DNA from: Roseiarcus sp963781895
GTDB taxonomy: Bacteria > Pseudomonadota > Alphaproteobacteria > Rhizobiales > Beijerinckiaceae
Assembly: GCA_963781895.1 (NCBI GenBank)
Contig: CAWAIM010000019.1
Location: forward strand, 68,410-132,409
Length of the DNA stretch: 64,000 bases
Direction: 5' to 3'
Every line of letters begins with the position of its first letter. Positions within the stretch are counted from its first letter, which is position 1. The notes beneath the pieces were generated by a model. That model was not told where the DNA came from. It searched no databases and saw nothing but the letters and a program-made list of their open reading frames with translations. Both the position numbers and the translations under genes were made by a program. Below are positions 25,800 to 33,979 of the stretch, one piece after another.

Positions 25800-28700
25800 C
25801 TACTCCGCCGCTTCGCGAAGCGCGCCATAGCGCGTCAGCTGGGCGCGCAAGGGCGCCGGCTTCAATGGCTTGTGCATGATGACGATGTCGTCCTCACGCG
25901 CGGCTTTGTCGCGCACTTCGGGGCTTCGGTCGGCGGTGGCGAGGATCGCGGGCGCCGCGCGGCCGAGATCCTCGCGCAGCGCGAGGATCGCCGCGACGCC
26001 GTCGCCCTGATCCAGGTGATAGTCGGCGATGACGACGTCCGGCGCGCCGAAGGCCGCGAGCCTTTCCCGCGCCTCGCCCAGGCCGCTGGCGGTCGCGACC
26101 ACACAGCCCCATCGTTCGAGCAGCGCGCGCATCCCCTCGAGCACCCGCGGCTCGTTGTCGATCGCGAGGACTTTCAGGCCGTGCAGCGGCTCGCCCGCCG
26201 CGGCGGGCGCAGGCGCCGTGCTGTCGCCGAGGCTGACCGGCCTCGCCTTGCCGAGCGGCGCGGTGACGAAAAACACCGAGCCCTTGCCCGGCCGCGACCG
26301 CAATCCCACCGGGTGAGCGAGCACGCGGCCGAGCCGCTCGACGATCGACAGGCCGAGGCCGAGCCCGCGCGCGACCCGCGCGCCCTGATCGAGCCGCTGG
26401 AACTCCTGGAACACCGCGCGCTGCTGTTCCGCCGGGATGCCGAGTCCGGTGTCCCAGACCTCGATGCGGACCGCGCCGGAGACCCGCCGGCAGCCGACCA
26501 GAACCCGGCCATTGAGCGTATATTTGACCGCATTGGAAACGAGGTTCTGCAGCAGGCGGCGCATGAGCCGCCGGTCGGTGCGAACGGCGAGCGTCGTCCG
26601 GGCAAACCGCAGGTCGAGCCCCCTGGAACGGGCGATCGGCGCGAATTCGATCTCGAGCTTGCGCATCAAATCGGCCATGGGGACGTTGGAGACTTCCGGG
26701 CGCATGGCGCCGGCGTCGAGCCGCGATATGTCGAGCAGCGCGCCGAGAATTTCCTCGACCGCTTCCAGCGAAACGTCGACGTTGCGGGCGAGATCAGCGC
26801 GTTCGTCGGGGCCGATCTGGCGAGCGCCCTCGCTCAGCGAACTCGCGTAGAGCCTGGCGGCGTTGAGCGGCTGCAGAATGTCGTGACTCGCCGCCGCCAG
26901 AAAGCGCGTCTTGGAAAGGTTGGCTTCGTCCGCCTCGTTCTTGGCCTGGGCGAGTTCGGCGTTGAGCCGTTGCAACTGGGCGGTGCGCTCATCGACGCGC
27001 CGTTCGAGCAGCTCGTTCGCCGCTTCGAGCGCCTCCTCGACCGCGACGGTCTGCGTCACGTCGGTATAGGTGGTTACGATGCCTCCGTCGGGAAGCCGCG
27101 CCGAGCGCACTTCGACCACGCGATGGGCGGAGAACAGACGCAGCCGCGTCGGCTGCTCGTCATAGAGCAGGCTTGCGACGCGCTCGGCGATGAAGTCCTC
27201 GGAATCTCCCGGCCCGTAAGCGCCGCGCGCCGCGTTGAAGCGCACGATTTCATCGAGGCCAAGCCCATGATGGAGGAACCCGGGCGGAAAATCGAACAGG
27301 TCGGCGAATTCGCGGTTCCAGGCCGTCAGCGCCAGGTTGGGATCGAAAACGGTGATGCCCTGACGGGCGTGGTCGAGCGCGTGTTGCAGCTGATCGCGGC
27401 TCGACTGGATCGCCGCCGAAGCGTCGTCGATGAGTTTGAGCGCCGATTGGCCGGAGACAGCGCGCGGCCGCAAGAGCAGCGACAGCACCTGGCGCGACGT
27501 CGAGGCGCCGATCGCCGGCGACAACAGAAACTCCGCGTGCCGGATCAGCTGCGCGCTGGCCTCGGCCGAAGCGTCATAGTCGCGGCCGCGCTCGCGCATG
27601 AAGGACGAGAAGGCGCGGCGCGCGCGCGCCGCCCCGAGATAGCGCGCGACCGCGGCTTCAAGCTCGCCGGCCGTGGTCGACGAGCGCCACAAGCGGAACG
27701 CCTGCGGCTTGCCTCCCGACCCGGCTCCGGCGAAGGCGCTGGCCTGCGTGCGCTCGAGCGCGCTCGGCTGACGGGTGAGCGAAAACGCGACGAAGGCCAT
27801 CATGTTCGCCGCAAGCGACAGGGTGACGCCGCCGACGAGCGCGCTGGGCGCGAAGGCGACGAGCGCGGCCGGTCGCAGCCACGCGATCGCCAGGGGTCCG
27901 TGCGTCAAAAAGGCGGAAAGCAACTCCTGGGGCTCGAACGAGGGCAGCAGCAGCAGATAGAACCATACGAGCGAACCGACCGTCATTCCCGCGACCGCGC
28001 CGCGGGCTGTGCCGCGCTTCCAGAACAGTCCGCCGAGAAAGGCCGGGGCGATCTGGGCCACTGCCGCGAATGAGAGAAGCCCGATCGAGACCAGGCCCGC
28101 TTTTCCCGCCACGTGCTCATAAGCGAAACCGAGAGCCAGGACGGCGACGATCGCGAAGCGTCGAATCCACAGCACCTGGGCGCCGATGTCGCCCGCGATG
28201 GAGCGTTCCTGGGCTCCGCGTCGCCTCAGCAGCAGCGGCATTACGAGGTCGTTGGAAATGGTGATGGAGAGCGCGACGCTGTCGACCACCACCATGCCGG
28301 TCGCCGCCGAGAGGCCGCCGATCATGGTCAAAAGCGCGACCCCGTGCGCGCCGGCGCTGAGCGGCAGCGCGAGAACCGTCAGGTCGCGATTGATCGAGCC
28401 GTCTGGGAACAGCTTCAGTCCGGCGATGGCGAGCGGCGCCACGAACAAGTTGATCAGGACAAGATAGCCCGGGAAGAGCCAGGCGGCGGTGCGGATGTCG
28501 CGCTCGTCGCGGTTCTCGACGACGGCGAAGTGGAACTGGCGCGGCAGCAGAACGATCGCGAAAGCCGATAGAAGCGTCGTCACGCTCCAGACCGCAGGAT
28601 CGGGCGGCGTCTGCATGACGGCGGCGATTGCAGGATTCGATTGCGCGACCTGAGTCAGATCGAGGATCCCGCCGTTGAGCTTCCATACGACAAAGGCGCC

Positions 28701-29330
28701 GACGGCCAGGAACGCCACCAGTTTGACGATCGATTCCAGGGCGATGGCGAGAATCAGGCCGTCCTGATGCTCCTTCGGGTTGATGCGGCGCGTGCCGAAC
28801 GCCATCGCGAAGCCGGCGAGCAGCAGCGAAACCGCCAGATAAAACCAGGTCGAGGGCGTGTTCGGCGTCAGCCGCGCGCGGTCGGTGGAATCGATCACCA
28901 TAAGCACGGTCGGAGCGATCGCCTTGAGTTGCAGCGCGACGTAGGGCGCCGAGCCGACGACGGCGATCAGCGCCGCCACGGCGGCGACCGCCTGGGATTT
29001 GCCGTACCGGGCCGAAACGAAATCGGCGACCGTCGTCAGATTTTGCGCTCGGGCGAGATTGGCGATGCGGGCGACGAACGGCGCGCCAAGGCCGATGACG
29101 AGGATGGGCCCGATGTAAATCGGCAGAAAATCGAGCCCGTGCTCCGAGGCGAGGCCTACCGAGCCGTAATAGGTCCAGGACGTACAATAGACCGCGAGAC
29201 TCAGCGCATAGACGACCGCACGCGCGCGGCCGGCGGCAAACGGCTTCCGCTCCCGGTCGCCCCACCAGGCGATGAGGAAGAGCAGGAAGACGTAACCGAT
29301 CGCGGTGAATAGTACCGTCGCGCCGTTCAT
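25800..29330 (-). CDS. CrbS-type hybrid sensor histidine kinase with SLC5 symporter-like N-terminus
   Basis: This 1176-residue membrane protein has a sodium/solute symporter (SLC5)-like region of about 13 helices first (GYVFLLFLIAWWGDRE, CTSWTYYGSVGLASEHGLDF). A linker and PAS domain (DVTQ and the helix before it) and a coiled coil (LERRVDERTAQLQRLNAELA) follow, then HisKA with H816 in AAASHDILQPLNAARL. HATPase follows (LVSNAVKYT, VWDTGLGIP, GLGLGLSIV), and last a receiver with D1103 in VVIADYHLDQGDG. This architecture matches CrbS, which controls acetyl-CoA synthetase (the acetate switch) through a LuxR-type partner. No crbR or acs is in the window. Confidence 0.92.
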   Translation of the reverse strand: MNGATVLFTAIGYVFLLFLIAWWGDRERKPFAAGRARAVVYALSLAVYCTSWTYYGSVGLASEHGLDFLPIYIGPILVIGLGAPFVARIANLARAQNLTTVADFVSARYGKSQAVAAVAALIAVVGSAPYVALQLKAIAPTVLMVIDSTDRARLTPNTPSTWFYLAVSLLLAGFAMAFGTRRINPKEHQDGLILAIALESIVKLVAFLAVGAFVVWKLNGGILDLTQVAQSNPAIAAVMQTPPDPAVWSVTTLLSAFAIVLLPRQFHFAVVENRDERDIRTAAWLFPGYLVLINLFVAPLAIAGLKLFPDGSINRDLTVLALPLSAGAHGVALLTMIGGLSAATGMVVVDSVALSITISNDLVMPLLLRRRGAQERSIAGDIGAQVLWIRRFAIVAVLALGFAYEHVAGKAGLVSIGLLSFAAVAQIAPAFLGGLFWKRGTARGAVAGMTVGSLVWFYLLLLPSFEPQELLSAFLTHGPLAIAWLRPAALVAFAPSALVGGVTLSLAANMMAFVAFSLTRQPSALERTQASAFAGAGSGGKPQAFRLWRSSTTAGELEAAVARYLGAARARRAFSSFMRERGRDYDASAEASAQLIRHAEFLLSPAIGASTSRQVLSLLLRPRAVSGQSALKLIDDASAAIQSSRDQLQHALDHARQGITVFDPNLALTAWNREFADLFDFPPGFLHHGLGLDEIVRFNAARGAYGPGDSEDFIAERVASLLYDEQPTRLRLFSAHRVVEVRSARLPDGGIVTTYTDVTQTVAVEEALEAANELLERRVDERTAQLQRLNAELAQAKNEADEANLSKTRFLAAASHDILQPLNAARLYASSLSEGARQIGPDERADLARNVDVSLEAVEEILGALLDISRLDAGAMRPEVSNVPMADLMRKLEIEFAPIARSRGLDLRFARTTLAVRTDRRLMRRLLQNLVSNAVKYTLNGRVLVGCRRVSGAVRIEVWDTGLGIPAEQQRAVFQEFQRLDQGARVARGLGLGLSIVERLGRVLAHPVGLRSRPGKGSVFFVTAPLGKARPVSLGDSTAPAPAAAGEPLHGLKVLAIDNEPRVLEGMRALLERWGCVVATASGLGEARERLAAFGAPDVVIADYHLDQGDGVAAILALREDLGRAAPAILATADRSPEVRDKAAREDDIVIMHKPLKPAPLRAQLTRYGALREAAE

Positions 29331-29451
29331 CGCAGCGAGCGTTTGCCGTTCGTTCCCCGCGCGAGGATATTAGGAGAATGTGGGCGCTGACAAATCGGAG
29401 CCGGCGGGCCGGACAGCGGCGATCGTAGCGGCCGACGTCCCCCTCGGAAGC

Positions 29452-30057
29452 TCACCGCCATGGATGGACGGCGGCTGACTTCTCTTCGTGGTTCGCGATC
29501 GCCGGCCCCTCGACCATGGTCAGGCCTATATCGTCGAGGCCCTCCATCAGGCAATGCTTGCGGAAAGCGTCGAGCTCGAACTTGACCACGCCGCCGTCGG
29601 GGCCGCGGATCTCCTGCGCCGGCAGGTCGACAGTGATGGTCGCGTTGGCGCCGCGCTCGGCGTCGTCCATCAGTTTGGCGAGGTCTTCGGGAGAGACTTT
29701 AATCGGCAGGATGCCGTTCTTGAAGCAGTTGTTGTAGAAAATGTCGGCGAAGTCGGTCGAGACAACGCAGCGGACCCCGAAATCCAGCAGCGCCCAGGGC
29801 GCATGCTCGCGCGAGGAGCCGCAGCCGAAATTGTCGCCGGCGACGAGGATCGCCGCCTTGCGGTAGGCCGGCTTGTTGAGCACGAAGTCGGGGTTCTCCG
29901 TCCCGTCGTCGCGATAGCGCATTTCCGCGAACAAACCGGCGCCAAGGCCGGTGCGCTTGATCGTCTTCAGGTATTGTTTGGGAATGATCATGTCCGTGTC
30001 GATGTTGTCGATCGGCAACGGAGCGGCGACCCCGGTTAATGTGGTGAATTTGTCCAT
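29452..30057 (-). CDS. leuD: 3-isopropylmalate dehydratase small subunit
   Basis: This 201-residue protein is the small subunit that, with the iron-sulfur LeuC, isomerises 2- to 3-isopropylmalate in leucine synthesis. Typical features are the start MDKFTTLTG, PIDNIDTDMIIPKQ, the swivelling-domain loop GDNFGCGSSREHAPWALLDF and NCFKNGILP. The length is normal. leuC is not adjacent. Start MDKFTT at 30057 agrees with homologues; the frame is open 20 codons further upstream without similarity. Confidence 0.95.
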   Translation of the reverse strand: MDKFTTLTGVAAPLPIDNIDTDMIIPKQYLKTIKRTGLGAGLFAEMRYRDDGTENPDFVLNKPAYRKAAILVAGDNFGCGSSREHAPWALLDFGVRCVVSTDFADIFYNNCFKNGILPIKVSPEDLAKLMDDAERGANATITVDLPAQEIRGPDGGVVKFELDAFRKHCLMEGLDDIGLTMVEGPAIANHEEKSAAVHPWR

Positions 30058-30153
30058 CCGATTCACATTTCTGACCTGAGCGCCCAAGGGTCGGCGCGAT
30101 TGACGAGGCTCTATCAAACCCCGCCCCGCGCGGCAAACCCGACGCCGCCGACC

Positions 30154-30762
30154 TTAGAGAAACTGTCGCAGCTCCTTGGCCACGTCTTCGGGCGGCCGAT
30201 CGAGGTTGAGCGCCTCGACGAAGGCGCCCGCCTTATCCATTAGGTACACGATCGAGCTGTGGTCCATCGAATAGCTCCCGTCGGATTGCAGCGGCCCTTT
30301 CCTGGCGAACACCCGATAAGCCTTTTCCGCCGCGCCGATGGCCTGCGGGCTGCCGGAAAGCCCAATGATGTGAGAATTGAAGCTGCTGACATAGTCCTGC
30401 ATGATCTTGGGCGTGTCGCGTTCCGGATCCACTGTTATAAACAGTACTGGGATGGACTTGTCGCCCATCTTGGCCAAAACATCGGAAATGCGAGCGAGTT
30501 CGGTTGGGCAGACGTCCGGGCAGTGCGTGTAGCCGAAATAGACCAGGAACGGCGCTCCGCGCAGGGTCTGGTCACTGACCGTTTTGCCCTCGCCGTCCTG
30601 CAAGGCGAAGGGGCCTCCCACGAGCGACCTATTGGAAATCCGCCTGACCGGCGTGAACCACAGCGCAGCGATCCCGATGACGGCGACCGCAGCCAGAATC
30701 GCGATGATGCGGACCGAGAAGGCGGGGGATGTCTGGGGACGGCCGGGTTGGTTTTGCGACAT
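30154..30762 (-). CDS. SCO1/SenC-family copper chaperone
   Basis: This 202-residue protein has one N-terminal membrane anchor (IIAILAAVAVIGIAALWF) and a thioredoxin-like periplasmic domain. The copper-binding CPDVCP and the distal His in SMDHSSIVYLMD match SCO proteins, which deliver copper to the CuA site of cytochrome oxidase. It also has FGYTHCPDVCPTEL and FITVDPERDTP. The gene is divergent from fdsR, with a 138-bp shared upstream region. No oxidase genes are nearby. Confidence 0.92.
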   Translation of the reverse strand: MSQNQPGRPQTSPAFSVRIIAILAAVAVIGIAALWFTPVRRISNRSLVGGPFALQDGEGKTVSDQTLRGAPFLVYFGYTHCPDVCPTELARISDVLAKMGDKSIPVLFITVDPERDTPKIMQDYVSSFNSHIIGLSGSPQAIGAAEKAYRVFARKGPLQSDGSYSMDHSSIVYLMDKAGAFVEALNLDRPPEDVAKELRQFL

Positions 30763-30900
30763 TCGGTCTCTACTCGTGTCGAAGGGCTTCTTTGCGTCGA
30801 TCGCGGGCGATTTCCAGCCCGGGAACGCTTTGCCGCGATAAGCGTTCGCTGTTGACCTCGGCGGGAGCGGGCGCCACGAATGAGGCGGGGATAGGGCGTC

Positions 30901-31842
30901 ATGATCCTGCGTCACCTCGAATATCTCGTTGCGCTGGCGCGCGAAAAGCATTTCGGCCGCGCGGCGGAGGCTTGTCACGTCTCACAGCCAACTCTGTCCG
31001 CGGCGATCCGCCTGCTCGAGGAGGATTTGGGCGCCCCGATCGTCGAGCGCGGCCATCGCTACGTCGGCCTGACGCCGCAAGGGCGGCTCGCTCTCGAGCA
31101 TGCTCACCGTATTCTGGCCGAGGCGGACAATCTGCGATCCGGTCTCGAGGAGATCGGCAAGGGCCACACGGGCCGCCTTCGAATCGGCGCGATTCCGACC
31201 GCGCTGCCAATCGTCTCGCAGCTCACCGGTCCGTTCTACGCCCGTTTTCCCGGTGTGACGATCGCGGTATTTTCCATGACGAGCCATGAGATCGAGCGCG
31301 GAATCGAGGAGTTCGAACTCGACGCGGGCCTCACCTATCTGGACGCCGAACCGATCGGACGCGTCAGGACCAAGCCGATCTGCATCGAGGAATATGTGTT
31401 TCTGACTCCGGCGACCGGCGCTTTTGCCGATCGGCCGCGACTGACCTGGCGCGAAGCGGCCGAAGCGCCGCTGTGCCTATTGACGCCCGACATGCAAAAC
31501 CGGCGCATCATCGACGGCGTTTTCCGGTCGGTTGAGGCGAAGCCCATCCCCGCCGTGGAAACAAACTCGATCTTCAATCTCGTCTCGCACGTAAGCGCCG
31601 GCAAATGGTCAACGATCGTGCCGCGCCAATTGTTGCGCTTCTTCGGCGTGCCGCGCGGAACCCGGGCGATCGATCTGGTCGAGCCGACCGCCCGACGCAC
31701 GATCGGACTTGTCATAAGCGACCGCGAACCGCCATCGCCGCTGGCGCGCAACCTTTTCGCGATGCAATGGCCAGTTGACATCGCGGCGCTCATCGCCCCT
31801 CCGGACCATCCCGAAGACGTCGAACCAAGGGGGCGTCAATAG
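30901..31842 (+). CDS. fdsR: LysR-family regulator of the formate dehydrogenase operon
   Basis: This 313-residue LysR regulator has an N-terminal winged helix-turn-helix (HLEYLVALAREKHFGRAAEA and SQPTLSAAIRLLEEDLGAP) and a periplasmic-binding-like effector domain (GRLRIGAIPTALPIVSQL). It lies immediately upstream of, and in the same direction as, fdsGBA, and its position matches FdsR, the formate-responsive regulator of NAD-linked formate dehydrogenases. The palindrome at 31883, between it and fdsG, is a candidate binding site. The role is inferred from context; the LysR family is certain. Confidence 0.88.
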   Translation: MILRHLEYLVALAREKHFGRAAEACHVSQPTLSAAIRLLEEDLGAPIVERGHRYVGLTPQGRLALEHAHRILAEADNLRSGLEEIGKGHTGRLRIGAIPTALPIVSQLTGPFYARFPGVTIAVFSMTSHEIERGIEEFELDAGLTYLDAEPIGRVRTKPICIEEYVFLTPATGAFADRPRLTWREAAEAPLCLLTPDMQNRRIIDGVFRSVEAKPIPAVETNSIFNLVSHVSAGKWSTIVPRQLLRFFGVPRGTRAIDLVEPTARRTIGLVISDREPPSPLARNLFAMQWPVDIAALIAPPDHPEDVEPRGRQ

Positions 31843-31882
31843 GTACTGTCTATCAATCCTTCCGAATGTTCAATTTGCACGT

Positions 31883-31900
31883 GCGCCCGCAGGGGCGCAT
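31883..31900. promoter_or_regulatory. Palindromic operator candidate upstream of fdsG
   Basis: TGCGCCC-GCAG-GGGCGCA is a perfect 7-bp-arm palindrome 30 bp before the fdsG ATG. TATAGT (31905-31910) follows directly and could be the -10. A LysR-type site just above the -10 would suit activation or repression by FdsR. TTGCAC lies at 31876, but its spacing (23 bp) is too long for a standard -35. Confidence 0.45.
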
Positions 31901-31930
31901 CATTATAGTCGAACAGCCGGGAGGATCGTC

Positions 31931-32410
31931 ATGGCCGCCAGTGCGGCGTTTGATGCGGAGTTGGCGCGAGCGTTGATCAACCGTAGGCGTTCTACGCCCG
32001 GCGCCGCGTTGCCAATATTGCACGATCTACAGAACTACTTCGGCTATATACACGACGACGTCATTCCGTTGATGGCGGAAGCGCTTAATATCTCCAGGGC
32101 GGAAGTGCTTGGAATCATAAGCTTCTACCACGATTTCCGTCGCTCGCCGATCGACGGGCAAGTCTTGAAGCTTTGTCGCGCGGAGTCCTGTCAGGCGATG
32201 GGATGCGAAGACCTTGTCGCGCATCTTGAAGCGCGTCATGGAATAAAGGCGGACGACGACTCGGCTACTGGACTCCATGTCGAAACCGTCTATTGCCTCG
32301 GCAATTGTGCGCTGTCACCCTCCGCGCTGCTCGACGGGGCGCCGATCGGCCGTCTCGATCGCGATCGCATCGACGCGATCGTCGCGGGCGTCCATGGTAA
32401 GCTTCAATGA
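31931..32410 (+). CDS. fdsG: NAD-dependent formate dehydrogenase gamma subunit (NuoE-like)
   Basis: This 159-residue [2Fe-2S] protein is homologous to complex I NuoE. The cluster ligands are visible as C-x4-C in CRAESCQAMG and C-x3-C in YCLGNCALSP. It passes electrons between the FMN site of FdsB and a dead-end cluster in the soluble FdsABG complex. The start ATG 31931 follows GGGAGGATC. The stop overlaps the fdsB ATG (ATGA), so translation is coupled. Confidence 0.94.
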   Translation: MAASAAFDAELARALINRRRSTPGAALPILHDLQNYFGYIHDDVIPLMAEALNISRAEVLGIISFYHDFRRSPIDGQVLKLCRAESCQAMGCEDLVAHLEARHGIKADDDSATGLHVETVYCLGNCALSPSALLDGAPIGRLDRDRIDAIVAGVHGKLQ

Positions 32411-33969
32411 GCGTCCGCGTTTTCCTCCCCGGCGATTCCTCGGCCTTATCGGTGGGCGCCGACGCGGTTGCAGCGGCGTTACTGAGCGAAGCGCGCGCCC
32501 GCGGCGTCGACCTCACGATCGTTCGCACCGGATCGCGCGGCCTATTCTGGTTGGAGCCGTTGGTCGAAGTCGAAACGTCCGCCGGCCGTGTCGGCTTCGG
32601 TCCGGTCGGGCCGCAGGACGTCGCTTCACTGTTCGAAGCCGAATTCTGGACCGGCGGCCCTCATCTCAAAGCGGTCGGGCCTGTCGAGAGCATCCCCTAC
32701 CTCGCCAGACAGCAGCGCCTGGTTTTCGCCCGTTGCGGGCTGACCGATCCGCTCTCGCTCGACGACTATCGACGCCTTGGCGGGCTCAGAGGCCTTGAGC
32801 GCGCGCTCAGCCTCGGGCCCAAGGCGACCGTCGAGGCGGTCGTGGCGTCGGGTCTGCGGGGGCGGGGCGGGGCGGGTTTTCCGACCGGCGTCAAATGGCG
32901 CACCGCCGCTGGCGTCGAAGCCGATCAGAAATATGTGGTCTGCAACGCCGATGAAGGCGACAGCGGCACGTTCGCCGATCGGATGCTGATGGAGGGCGAT
33001 CCCTTCCTCCTGATCGAGGGGATGGCCATCGCCGGCCTCTCGGTCGGCGCGACCATGGGCTACGTGTACATCCGCTCCGAATATCCGCACGCCTTCGCCG
33101 TCTTTTCGCGCGCCATCGAACGCGCGCGAGCGGGCGGGCTCCTCGGCCCCAGCGTGCTCGGCTCCAACCGGCAGTTCGATCTCGAGGCGAGGCTCGGCGC
33201 CGGCGCCTATATTTGCGGCGAGGAGACCTCGCTTCTCGAAAGTCTCGAGGGGAGGCGCGGCCAGGTGCGCGCCAAACCGCCTTTGCCAGCGATCAGCGGC
33301 TTGTTCGGCAAGCCGACCATCATCAACAATGTGCTGAGCTTGGCCTCGACGCCCTGGATCCTCGAGCACGGGGCGGCCGCCTATGCGAGTTACGGCGTCG
33401 GCCGGTCGCTGGGTTCGCAGCCTTTCCAGCTTGCCGGCAACATCCGCCACGGCGGCCTCGTGGAACTCGGGTTCGGCATTACGCTGCGCGAACTCGTCGA
33501 AGGCTTTGGGGGCGGCACGCGGACGGGCCGCCCGATTCGCGCCGTACAGGTCGGCGGGCCGCTCGGCGCCTACTTCCCCGGCGATCTCCTCGATACGCCG
33601 CTCGATTATGAGTCGATGGCGGCGGCCAAGGGCATGCTCGGGCACGGCGGGGTGGTCGTCTTCGACGACAGCGTCGACATGGCCCGGCAGGCCCGCTTCG
33701 CCTTCGAGTTCTGCGCCAAGGAAAGTTGCGGCAAATGCACGCCCTGTCGTATCGGCTCGATGCGTGGGCTGGAGACGGTCGACAAGATCGTCGCCGGCCG
33801 GGATCGTCAAAAGAACGTCCAACTCTTGCGCGATCTTTGCGAGGTCATGACGGACGGTTCGCTTTGCGCGCTGGGCGGACTCACTGCTCTGCCCGTCCTC
33901 AGCGCTCTCGATCATTTCAGCGACGACTTCAACAAGTCGCCCGCGCCCGCCGCCGCTGGGCAGCGGTAG
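32407..33969 (+). CDS. fdsB: NAD-dependent formate dehydrogenase beta subunit (NuoF-like)
   Basis: This 520-residue subunit holds FMN, the NADH site and one [4Fe-4S] cluster. It has an N-terminal thioredoxin-like extension (about 110 residues), then the NuoF core with GRGGAGFPTGVKW and VVCNADEGDSGTFADR for FMN/NAD binding, GAGAYICGEETSLLESLEG, and the cluster motif ESCGKCTPCRIGSMRG. It reduces NAD+ with electrons from formate. It overlaps fdsG by 4 bp and is followed 10 bp later by fdsA. Confidence 0.95.
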   Translation: MSVRVFLPGDSSALSVGADAVAAALLSEARARGVDLTIVRTGSRGLFWLEPLVEVETSAGRVGFGPVGPQDVASLFEAEFWTGGPHLKAVGPVESIPYLARQQRLVFARCGLTDPLSLDDYRRLGGLRGLERALSLGPKATVEAVVASGLRGRGGAGFPTGVKWRTAAGVEADQKYVVCNADEGDSGTFADRMLMEGDPFLLIEGMAIAGLSVGATMGYVYIRSEYPHAFAVFSRAIERARAGGLLGPSVLGSNRQFDLEARLGAGAYICGEETSLLESLEGRRGQVRAKPPLPAISGLFGKPTIINNVLSLASTPWILEHGAAAYASYGVGRSLGSQPFQLAGNIRHGGLVELGFGITLRELVEGFGGGTRTGRPIRAVQVGGPLGAYFPGDLLDTPLDYESMAAAKGMLGHGGVVVFDDSVDMARQARFAFEFCAKESCGKCTPCRIGSMRGLETVDKIVAGRDRQKNVQLLRDLCEVMTDGSLCALGGLTALPVLSALDHFSDDFNKSPAPAAAGQR

Positions 33970-33979
33970 GAGAACAGCC

